Shown: one piece after another, positions 6,651 through 14,200 of the stretch
How positions within the stretch are numbered: position 1 is the first letter of the stretch
Layout of the letters: each line of letters opens with the position of its first letter
Assembly (NCBI GenBank): GCA_937967805.1
Contig: CALBTC010000253.1
Location: forward strand, 1 to 15,616
Source of the DNA: an uncultured Anaerolineaceae bacterium
GTDB lineage: Bacteria; Chloroflexota; Anaerolineae; Promineifilales; Promineifilaceae
Length of the DNA stretch: 15,616 bases
Direction of reading: 5' to 3'
The notes under the pieces: model-generated
Told to the model about the DNA's origin: nothing
The model's database searches: none
Seen by the model: only the letters and a program-made list of their open reading frames with translations
Program-made: the position numbers and the translations under genes

Positions 6651-6690
6651 ATTCACAATTCACCATTTATTATTCACAATTCACAATTCC
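6651..6690 (+). repeat. ATTCACA heptamer tandem repeat before the membrane kinase
   Basis: Five units in strict 7-bp register (ATTCACA, ATTCACC, ATTTATT, ATTCACA, ATTCACA) and a sixth partial unit fill the gap between the hydrolase-like gene and the membrane histidine kinase. The repeat ends 1-2 nt before the kinase ATG and leaves no room for a Shine-Dalgarno. Confidence 0.85.
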
Positions 6691-6691
6691 T

Positions 6692-8413
6692 ATGTCCGCT
6701 TTCTTCTCACCTAATCCCAACGTGCAGCAGCAGCGCGCCTTGCTGGAGATGCGGCGGCGTTTGCTGCCGCGCGTGGTGGGGGTAACAGCCGTATTCTCCC
6801 TGCTCTATCTGGCCGGCTGGTGGCTCAACCTTTACGATCATGCCCTGCTGCCGTGGGATGCGCTTTTTTTGTTGGGGCTCAGCATCGTTTGCTACGGATT
6901 GATGTGGCTGCCTAAATGGGGCGTTCCTCTAGCGGCGGCCATCTTTATTTTCGGGGTCGTGCAGCCCGTTTTTTATGCCACCCAATATTTTGGCATCAAT
7001 GCTCCTACCACGGCCCTCTTCCTCGTTTGTATTTCGCTCAGCGGCCTGCTGATTGGCGGCTGGTTTTTGTCGCTATTCATTGCCTTTTTCGGCTTCTGGA
7101 TTGGCCTTGTGGGTTACCGGGAGCTGCAAGGTGACTATTATGCGCCTAATCCGCTGCAAACCATGCCTGGCTACCTGGCCAGCGTTGTCTTTTGGTGCGG
7201 ACTGTTCATCTTTAGCGGCTGGATCACGCGGCTGCTGGCCCGCAATCTGGAGCAGATGACGCAACTGGCGCGCGGCCAAACCAACGTGCAAAATCGCATC
7301 CTCGCCGCCCTGATGACCGACGCCCAATCAGACACATTCTTGCGCCAGGCCATCAGCAGCATTGCCGAGCAGCTTGGCGTGCAGTGGGCCACGCTCTTTT
7401 TCCACAACCAGGAAGCCGATTTGCTGGAAACACACCTGTATCTGGCAAACGGAGAAGTGCGTTCGGCCGATAATCTGAACGGTATCTTGCCACCAACTCC
7501 TACCAGCGAGGTGCCGCTCTGGAAGGAGATGGTGCAGCGCAAGCAGCCCATCCTCATCAGCGATGTGGCCAATGATCCGCGTCTGGTGCATCGCGCCCGC
7601 ATTCTGGCCGACGGCATTCAGCAGATTTTGCAGGTGCCGCTGCTGGAAGACGAAAACGTCGTGGGCTTGATGAGCTTCAACAGCGGCAAAAAGCACTCTT
7701 TTTGGCCGGAGGACATTGAGCTGGCGCAGCTGTTGGCCCAGCAGGTGATGCTCGGTATGCGGCTCAACCGGTTAACGGAGGAAGTAGCGCAACGGGCAGA
7801 GGAAACGGCCGTTGCCAACGAACGCAACCGGATGGCCCGAGAAATCCACGACACGCTGGCGCAGGGCTTTACCGGCATCGTAGTGCAGCTGGAAGCCGCC
7901 GAAGACACGCTGAGCGATGCGCCAGAGGAGGCACAGGAACATCTAATCCGCGCCCGCAACCTGGCCAAAGAAAGCCTGGCCGAAGCGCGCCGCTCCGTTT
8001 GGGCGCTGCGTCCCCCGGTGCTGGAAAGCAGCGATTTGTCCACCGCCCTGCGCCAGATGCTGGACCGGCTTATCCCCGGCACGATGATTCAGGCCCAGGT
8101 CACCGTCAAGGGCGAGCCGTACTCCCTGCCGCCGCAAACGGAGACGGAACTGCTGCGCATCGCTCAGGAAGCGGTGACCAACGCGCTGAAACATGCCAAG
8201 CCCACGGCCGTTTCCCTCACCCTCACCTACGATCCGCAGCAGCTGATGCTGCTGGTGCAGGACAACGGTCAGGGGTTCAACCCGGCCCAGCCCAGCGCCG
8301 GATTTGGCCTCACCAGTATGCGCGAGCGGGCGATGAAGATAAACGGCCGTCTCAACGTCAACATTCGCACCGAAGGCGGCACAGATGTGGTGTGCGTGGT
8401 AAACCGGCCGTAA
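6692..8413 (+). CDS. Membrane-bound GAF sensor histidine kinase, NarL type (HisKA_3)
   Basis: A 573-aa inner-membrane sensor kinase. About six hydrophobic segments (roughly 28-46, 51-72, 78-98, 104-122, 124-141, 160-182) form an N-terminal membrane domain. A GAF domain follows at about 205-355, then HisKA_3 with EREIHDTLAQ-type motif (ANERNRMAREIHDTLAQG, phosphoacceptor H386). The HATPase domain has N box N497 (RIAQEAVTNALKHA), G1 box DNGQGFN (524-530) and GFGLTSMRERA (537-547). All catalytic motifs are intact. The HisKA_3 motif is nearly identical to that of the soluble kinase at 1957-3108, but the sensor portions differ. No response regulator is adjacent: the next gene is a peptidase. It may be an orphan, or share the regulator at 1-559. 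No Shine-Dalgarno is visible before the ATG. Confidence 0.95.
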   Translation: MSAFFSPNPNVQQQRALLEMRRRLLPRVVGVTAVFSLLYLAGWWLNLYDHALLPWDALFLLGLSIVCYGLMWLPKWGVPLAAAIFIFGVVQPVFYATQYFGINAPTTALFLVCISLSGLLIGGWFLSLFIAFFGFWIGLVGYRELQGDYYAPNPLQTMPGYLASVVFWCGLFIFSGWITRLLARNLEQMTQLARGQTNVQNRILAALMTDAQSDTFLRQAISSIAEQLGVQWATLFFHNQEADLLETHLYLANGEVRSADNLNGILPPTPTSEVPLWKEMVQRKQPILISDVANDPRLVHRARILADGIQQILQVPLLEDENVVGLMSFNSGKKHSFWPEDIELAQLLAQQVMLGMRLNRLTEEVAQRAEETAVANERNRMAREIHDTLAQGFTGIVVQLEAAEDTLSDAPEEAQEHLIRARNLAKESLAEARRSVWALRPPVLESSDLSTALRQMLDRLIPGTMIQAQVTVKGEPYSLPPQTETELLRIAQEAVTNALKHAKPTAVSLTLTYDPQQLMLLVQDNGQGFNPAQPSAGFGLTSMRERAMKINGRLNVNIRTEGGTDVVCVVNRP

Positions 8414-8438
8414 CTGTTTGGATTCTTCACAAAAACAG

Positions 8439-8508
8439 GACACAGATTTTCACAGATGTAATTAGGAAAATCAGCGTCATCAGCGTTAATCTGCGTCCTA
8501 TTCCTGGG
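8439..8508 (+). repeat. Imperfect CACAGAT / ATCAGCGT repeat between kinase and peptidase genes
   Basis: The intergenic stretch contains CACAGAT twice (8441-8447, 8451-8457), then AATCAGCGTC, ATCAGCGTTA and AATCTGCGTCC, a pattern of related 9-10 nt units. It is less regular than the heptamer arrays elsewhere in the window. No hairpin followed by a T tract was found, so it is not an obvious terminator. The peptidase Shine-Dalgarno (AAGGAT) begins shortly downstream. Confidence 0.55.
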
Positions 8509-8536
8509 CAAAGGAAACGCCTACAAGGATCAACCT

Positions 8537-9637
8537 ATGCGAAAACGATTACGTGATCTCGGCATTAACATCGGCCAATACCCGCCTGGACCCTACAACG
8601 CCATCACCGACGTGCCCGGCGTGACGGTAGGACACTGCACCGTCGTTCACGACAAGCCGCGTATTGCCCGCACCGGCGTCACGATGGTCCTGCCGCGTGG
8701 CGGCGACATCTGGCACAATTACGCTTTTGCCGGCTACCACAGCTTTAACGGCAACGGCGAGATGACCGGCATTGCCTGGGTCAAGGAGTCGGGGATGCTT
8801 GGCTCGCCCATTGGGCTGACCAACACGCATCAGGTTGGCATCGTGCGGGATACGCTGGTGGAATATTCCGTACGGCTGGGTTACACGCAGAGCTTTTTGC
8901 TGCCGGTTGTGGCTGAGACGTATGATGGCTGGCTCAACGATATCAACGCCTTTCACCTGACCAAAGAACATGCTCTGGCCGCGCTGGAAGCGGCCCAAAA
9001 TGGCCCCGTGCCCGAAGGCAACGTCGGCAGCGGCACAGGCATGATTTGCCACGACTTCAAGGGTGGGATCGGCACGGCCTCGCGGGTGGTGGAGATGATG
9101 GACGGCCGTTTCACCATCGGCGCCCTCGTCCAGGCCAACTACGGCGACCGGCCCCTGCTGCGCGTTGATGGCGTGCCGGTGGGCGAACTCATCCCCGACG
9201 CCCACACCCCCACCCCGTTCAAGCAAATGCCCGCCCCTTCCAGCTCCATCATCATCATCGTGGGCACCGATGCGCCGCTGCTGCCCAACCAGTGCAACCG
9301 GCTGGCCCAGCGGGCCACGGTGGGCCTGGCGCGCGTGGGCGGCACCGGATACAACGGCAGCGGCGACATTTTTCTGGCTTTTTCCACCGGCAACCATTTA
9401 CCGGCTCAGGGCAGCAAATTCCTGCGCGACATCAAAATGGTGCCTAATAATCACATGAACGACCTGTTCAACGCCACGGCCGAAGCCGTGGAAGAAGCGA
9501 TCCTTAACGCCCTTTGCGCCGCCGAAACGATGATCGGCTTTCATGGCCATACCGTACATGCTCTGCCGCTCGATGCTTTGCAGGAGATTATGGCGGCATA
9601 CGGTCGTGTACGGCAAGAAGCCGGCGGCAAAAAGTGA
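8537..9637 (+). CDS. P1 (S58, DmpA-type) self-processing aminopeptidase
   Basis: A 366-aa Ntn-hydrolase-like peptidase of the DmpA/BapA/ThnT family, which cleaves itself into alpha and beta chains and frees an N-terminal Ser/Thr nucleophile. The N-terminus NAITDVPGVTVGHCTV (21-36), the segment GNVGSGTGMICHDFKGG (161-177) and NYGD (201-204, oxyanion-hole Asn in DmpA) match the family. The processing site is expected at SSSIIIIVGTDAPLLP (235-250), with S237 the likely nucleophile, preceded by Ser rather than the Gly of DmpA. GSGDIFLAFSTGN (274-286) matches the second catalytic cluster. The start ATG has AAGGAT 6-7 nt upstream. There is no signal peptide. Substrates are probably small peptides or beta-amino-acyl amides; this cannot be set from sequence. 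It converges with the VOC gene 20 nt downstream. Confidence 0.93.
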   Translation: MRKRLRDLGINIGQYPPGPYNAITDVPGVTVGHCTVVHDKPRIARTGVTMVLPRGGDIWHNYAFAGYHSFNGNGEMTGIAWVKESGMLGSPIGLTNTHQVGIVRDTLVEYSVRLGYTQSFLLPVVAETYDGWLNDINAFHLTKEHALAALEAAQNGPVPEGNVGSGTGMICHDFKGGIGTASRVVEMMDGRFTIGALVQANYGDRPLLRVDGVPVGELIPDAHTPTPFKQMPAPSSSIIIIVGTDAPLLPNQCNRLAQRATVGLARVGGTGYNGSGDIFLAFSTGNHLPAQGSKFLRDIKMVPNNHMNDLFNATAEAVEEAILNALCAAETMIGFHGHTVHALPLDALQEIMAAYGRVRQEAGGKK

Positions 9638-9657
9638 AAAGCCGCTTTACGTTCTAC

Positions 9658-10026
9658 TCAATCATGACTCTCAATGGAAAAGGGATTGCCTTCCGGATCA
9701 CGGCCGTCGCACACCCACACGCCGGGTGCAGCCGAGCGCACGTCATCAACGTTGACCCCTTTTTCCACCAACGCCGCCCGCGCCGCGTGAATATCGTCCA
9801 CGCCAAACACAATTTTTGGCGTATCGGCTCCCAAGCGCCCCTGACCACCGCCGTGCAGCGCCAGCAGCACCCCACCGGCATCCAGCGTCACCCAAAACTG
9901 GTCTGAGTAGTCGGTCAATCCGGCGGGATAGGTCACATCCAATCCAAAAACGTCCCGATAGAAACGCACCTGCGCCTCCATGTCTGCCACATAAATGATT
10001 ACTTCTACAAGCCCCGTTGTCTTCAT
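9658..10026 (-). CDS. VOC (glyoxalase/dioxygenase superfamily) protein
   Basis: A 122-aa cytoplasmic protein with two beta-alpha-beta-beta-beta modules of the vicinal-oxygen-chelate fold: VEVIIYVADMEAQVRFYRDVFGLDV (7-31) and KIVFGVDDIHAARAALVEKG (71-90), ending RDPEGNPFSIES. The C-terminal E119 fits the usual metal-ligand position, but the expected His at the first strand is not obvious (VEVIIYV), so enzymatic activity is uncertain. I chose ATG 10026 because MKTTGLVEVII sits at the usual family start and has a GGA tract about 7 nt upstream; an in-frame ATG at 10056 would add ten unconserved residues. Members include glyoxalases, extradiol dioxygenases and antibiotic-binding proteins; nothing nearby says which role applies. 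It is convergent with the peptidase gene. Confidence 0.85.
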   Translation of the reverse strand: MKTTGLVEVIIYVADMEAQVRFYRDVFGLDVTYPAGLTDYSDQFWVTLDAGGVLLALHGGGQGRLGADTPKIVFGVDDIHAARAALVEKGVNVDDVRSAAPGVWVCDGRDPEGNPFSIESHD

Positions 10027-10056
10027 TTGGCATTCCGTCCTTCCCGGTATAAACAA

Positions 10057-10257
10057 AAGCGGATGTTCGTCTTATTGTGGCGCCACAGTGAATCATCAAG
10101 TAAAAACGGCCGTTTCCTCTTTACCTAAACATTGGGAAACGGCCGTATCTCAAATTGCTTCTCTTGTTTTTTTGCAATTAACCCTTAACAGGCTGTTTTT
10201 GCTCCTAACAAGGCCTGAAAACCATACTGCGCACAACAGCACGACTTTATTAAGACA
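10057..10257. other. Gene-free gap with a paired ACGGCCGT inverted repeat
   Basis: No credible gene. ACGGCCGTTTCC (10106-10117) and GGAAACGGCCGT (10135-10146) are perfect 12-nt inverted arms around a 17-nt loop, a possible hairpin just upstream of the VOC gene and downstream of the protease gene (both minus strand). A T-rich run CTTGTTTTTTTGC sits nearby at about 10163-10175. This region probably holds the protease terminator and the VOC promoter, but I cannot define either precisely. Confidence 0.6.
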
Positions 10258-11055
10258 TTATGGTAAGTACATGTTGAGGAAATCCTGAGCATGCACCGTA
10301 TCCACCCGATAATAGAAGCCGGCACCAACGCAGTTCAGATTGAGCACAAATGAGCCAACACCGCCAATGGTATCGCTGTCACCGATCAGTGCTGGTCCAC
10401 CTGAATCGCCAAAGCAGGCACCACCTGAGCCATTCCCTTTGCCAGGATTCGAACTCAAGTGAATATTAAATCCGCCTGAGTTGGCACTGTTCAATTCAAC
10501 GATCATCGGATCCGCATTATAGCGGTATGGGTCTGCCTGAACGATATTAGGATTAGGAACGATACCCTGAACTCCAAAGCCTACGATTATCATCTCACCA
10601 CCTCTGTTTCCGTGTGGTTGATAGGCATCATCGACTGCGCCCAGATCAGGCAAATTCGCCGTTGGCCCATCCCAACTGTCACTCGTCAGTTGTAGCAACC
10701 CAACGTCACTTGTGTTCGGAAAAGTTGCAAAATTATCATAAGCGGGGTGGGTGATTGGGATTGCGTCCAACCCTCCGGAGAAAGGATACCCTGGATCGTT
10801 CGTATAAGGATTATCCGTATAGACACGCGCTCCTGATGTTCCAAACGTACAATGTCCGGCCGTAAGTAACCACTCTTCATTTAGGAACGAAGCTGAGCAC
10901 CGGTGGCTCGGAAAGCCATCAACATCAAATACAACGTTTACGACATATGGATGAGCATCGCCATCGGGCTGACCCCAGACAACTGCTGAAGCGGGTAATG
11001 CTACAAGCAACATGAGAGCGATCGTGACGAATATGAAAAGAATTTTTCTACGCAT
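10258..11055 (-). CDS. Secreted trypsin/chymotrypsin-family (S1) serine protease
   Basis: A 265-aa exported endopeptidase. A basic N-terminus (MRRK), hydrophobic core (5-20) and AxA site (ASA, 22-24) form a Sec signal peptide. The catalytic triad is visible: H68 in LLTAGHC, D117 in NTSDVGLLQL and S218 in CFGDSGGP. C53-C69 and C214-C242 are plausible disulfides. Six residues before the serine, where trypsin has Asp189, there is a glycine, which argues against Arg/Lys specificity; this is a position-based inference. Unlike most S1 enzymes there is little sign of an activation propeptide, the mature start being VVWGQPDGDAHPYVV. The ATG has a strong AAGGAG 6 nt upstream. The gene is lower in GC than its neighbours and contains no ACGGCCGT octamer, suggesting recent acquisition. 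It is a stand-alone gene with its own promoter region. Confidence 0.94.
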   Translation of the reverse strand: MRRKILFIFVTIALMLLVALPASAVVWGQPDGDAHPYVVNVVFDVDGFPSHRCSASFLNEEWLLTAGHCTFGTSGARVYTDNPYTNDPGYPFSGGLDAIPITHPAYDNFATFPNTSDVGLLQLTSDSWDGPTANLPDLGAVDDAYQPHGNRGGEMIIVGFGVQGIVPNPNIVQADPYRYNADPMIVELNSANSGGFNIHLSSNPGKGNGSGGACFGDSGGPALIGDSDTIGGVGSFVLNLNCVGAGFYYRVDTVHAQDFLNMYLP

Positions 11056-11253
11056 GACATTCTCCTTTTGGCTCTAGCTTGACTAATGAATCCAGCCAAA
11101 CTCCGGAAATAGGGGAAAAACTGGCCAATAATTCCCATCAGAATTTATTGGCACCATAATGTCAGGTTAAATTAGAAAAAAACTCAGGTCAAGTTCGGGA
11201 ATTAATTCACTATCGACTGGTTCTATAACGAAACCAAGGAATGACAGTCCGAG
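11056..11253. promoter_or_regulatory. AT-rich intergenic region upstream of the protease, with an inverted repeat
   Basis: About 200 nt without a gene. It contains an inverted repeat GCCAATAA (11124-11131) and TTATTGGC (11145-11152), extendable by TTC/GAA across one bulged T to a 6-nt loop. This could be an operator or a terminator for the large activator gene, which ends at 11254 on the same strand. The protease Shine-Dalgarno lies at about 11062-11067. No confident promoter boxes were identified. Confidence 0.45.
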
Positions 11254-14200
11254 TCAATGCTGTTGATTTCCTGGAAAAGCCGCGGCCGTTTTCTGCAAAA
11301 AACTGTGCCGCAGTGCCTCATCATCCAGATCATCGGCAATGGTGAGGATAATGTTCATGGCTTGTTGGCGCAGGGAAACGGCCGTTTCCTCATCACCTCG
11401 TGTTTCCGCCAGGTCAGCCTGAGCCGCCAGTACCCGCCACAGCGCCGGACGCGATTCCAGCTTTTCGGCCACCTGCTTGCCTTTTGCCAGCGCGGCTTCG
11501 GCCTCTTCCCAGCGCTGCAACGCCAGCAGCGCCCGCCCTTTAAGCCAGTACAGCAGCCCGGTCATGATACGCAGGCTGCGCGCCTGTAAAATAGCGAAAA
11601 AGCGGTCTAGCTGGACCAGCGCTTCGTCCGGTTTCTGCCGGGCCAGGGCCAGCTCCACGGCGGCAAAGGGGACAATCAGCAGGCTAGGGTCGTTGTTGTC
11701 GGGTGAAAAGAGATCGAGGGCTTCGGTAACGGCCGTTTCCGCCGCCGCCATCTCCCCCGCCAGCAAATGCAAATACCCCTGTGTGGCCAGCGGGCTGATG
11801 CGCAGGCTGGGATGCATCTCATCCGCCTGGGCCAGGGCGCGGGCGGCCCAATCGTGCCCCCGGGCCAGATCGCCCAAAACGGCATAAATCCAGGCCAGCA
11901 GCGCCCCACTGAGAACCATGGGGATCATAAATCCCGCCTTTTCCCCCAGCGTAATCGAAGCTTCCATCAGCTCTATGGCCTTAGCATAGTCGCCCCGATC
12001 CATATAAACGAAGCTCAGCTGCATTCGGCCAAAAGATTGGTTCCACACGTTGTCAATCTCGTCGCTGAGCTGCAATGCCTCCTGCCCTACTTCAATCGCC
12101 CTGTTGTACTCACCGATGAGGGCGTAATGGCCGGAAAGGACGTTGAGACTGTCGGCCAGCATCGGTTTATTGTCCATTTCGCGCCACATCGCCTGCGACT
12201 CGTGCAGCACGTCCACTGCCTGTTCTGGATGGCCGCAAAACAGATACGGCCGAAACAGATCGTGCAGCGTGTAGGCCAACTGCTCCGGCAAATTGTGTTC
12301 GCGGGCCAGCGCCAACGACGCCTCGCCATGTTCCAGCGCCTGCTGCATGTTGCCGGTGAAGATATGCAGCAGCATCAAATTCCACAGAATCTTGGCCTGG
12401 GCAGCGTGATCTTCCAGTTCCTGCGCCAGGGGCAGCGCCTGCTGCGTCAAAATATCCACGCTTTCCGGATCGTAATGGTGGGTAGGAGCAGCATACACGG
12501 TGGTGCGGGCCATCAACGCTGCCAGCTGCAGCGGCCGGTCGTCTTGTGCCTGGGCCAGCGCCTGCAATTCGTCGTACACGGCCAGCGCCTGATCATAGCT
12601 GCCGGCAATTTCGTAGGCGCGGCCCAACTGTAGATAGAGCGTTTGCAATGATAAATCCGCAGATTTTTGCAGAGCTTTGGCACGCTTCTCTCTGCGTCTC
12701 TGCGCCTCTGCGTTACGCTTTTTCAGAGGATACAACTTTCGCGCCTGTTCCAGGTGGGTGATGGCTTCCTGGACGGCGTGCAGTTGCAAAGCGGCCGTGC
12801 CGGCGGCCAGGCTGTATTGGAAACCGGCTGCATGGTCACCGGCGGCGACGGCGTGCCGGGCCAGTTGGGCGGGAGGGGCAGCGGCGTCAGCCAGGGCAGC
12901 CAGCGCCCGCTGGTGGAAGATGCGCCGCCGGGCGCTGCCGGCCGCTTCATAGGCCACCTGGCGAATCTTGTCGTGGGTGAAGATGTAGGGAGCGGAGGCA
13001 GAACCGATTTCCTCCCTGCCCTGCTCCTGCAAGAGCTGGTTTTGCAGCAGCTCATCGAGCGCCGGCAGCCCTTCGCTTTGCCCGATGCCCGCCACGCGGC
13101 AAAGCAGATCAAAGCCAAAGCCCTGGGCCAGCACGGCGCTGGCGGCCAGCAAATCGGCTGCCGGAGGCGTGAGTCGGGCGATACGGCCGTTAATCAACTG
13201 CTGAATCTTTTGCGGCACCGGGACAGCATCGCGCTCATGGGGTACGGTGGCGATATGCAGCCGCTGCCGGCCCGCCTCATCCGGCAAAAAGCGCAGCGAT
13301 TCTTGCGCCAGCAGCTCCTTCACCGTTTCCACCAGGTAAAACGGCTGTCCGGCCGTTTCGCGAAACAGCCAGGTGGTGAAGCGGCTGTTTTCGGCAGCGC
13401 CTAACGCCTGGATAAAATCGGCCGTTTCTGCTTCAGAAAGCCCGGTCAAATGAAGGGTTTCCGCAGAGAGCATCCGGTCCAGCTGCTGCCAGCAGCGGGT
13501 CACGGGCAGCTCCGGCTCGATGGCTTCAGAGCGGACGGTGCATAAAAGGAAAACGGCCGCTCGCTGTTCACTAATCCGTTGCGCCACGTATTGCAGCACG
13601 TCCAGCGTGGCCGCGTCGGCCCATTGCAAATCATCCACAAACAGGATAAGCGGAGCTTGCCGGGGAACCAGCGCCAGCAGCAGGCGGGTGATGGCCTCAA
13701 ACAGGTGGGTGCGGGCGGTTTGTTCGTCGGAGGATGGGGGAGAAACATCTGTGGTGAGCAAATCCGGGTAACGATCCGCGATTTCCGGCAGCAGGCGGCT
13801 GAGCGTCCGCAGCCAGCTATCGCTGAGCAAATCTTCCGGCGCGTTGATCTGCTCCAGGCGGGGACGCAGCGCCGCTACCAGCGGCTGGTAAGGCAGGTGC
13901 CGGCCGCTCTCAAAACTGCGCCCGCGCAAAATTTCGGACCCCTGCGCCCGGGCCCAGGCTAAAAATTCATGGGCCAGCCGGGTTTTGCCAATGCCCGGCT
14001 CGCCCAGCAGCCGAACGGCCTGCGGCTGGCCGGTTTGGGCATGGTGGAAAAAAGCGACCAGCTTCCTGAACTCGCCGCCCCGTCCCACCAGCGGTCCGTC
14101 GGCAATGGCTGCTCGCGGGGAAACCTTTCCTTTCCTGGCAGACGGCCTCACCGCCTGCTCCCGCCGGATTTGCTCGGCCAGGGCGGCCGTTTCCGGTGCG

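Noticed and set aside
8414..8536. Riboswitch or small RNA between kinase and peptidase genes
   Set aside because: Only imperfect short repeats are visible; no recognisable conserved aptamer core or terminator.
8549..9397. Long open frame antisense to the P1 peptidase
   Set aside because: It is a low-complexity Gly/Ala/His-rich shadow of a well-conserved gene.
12667..13404. Long plus-strand frame opposite the BTAD activator (and others at 11767-12633)
   Set aside because: No domain pattern or good RBS; composition is that of a reverse-strand shadow in high-GC coding sequence.
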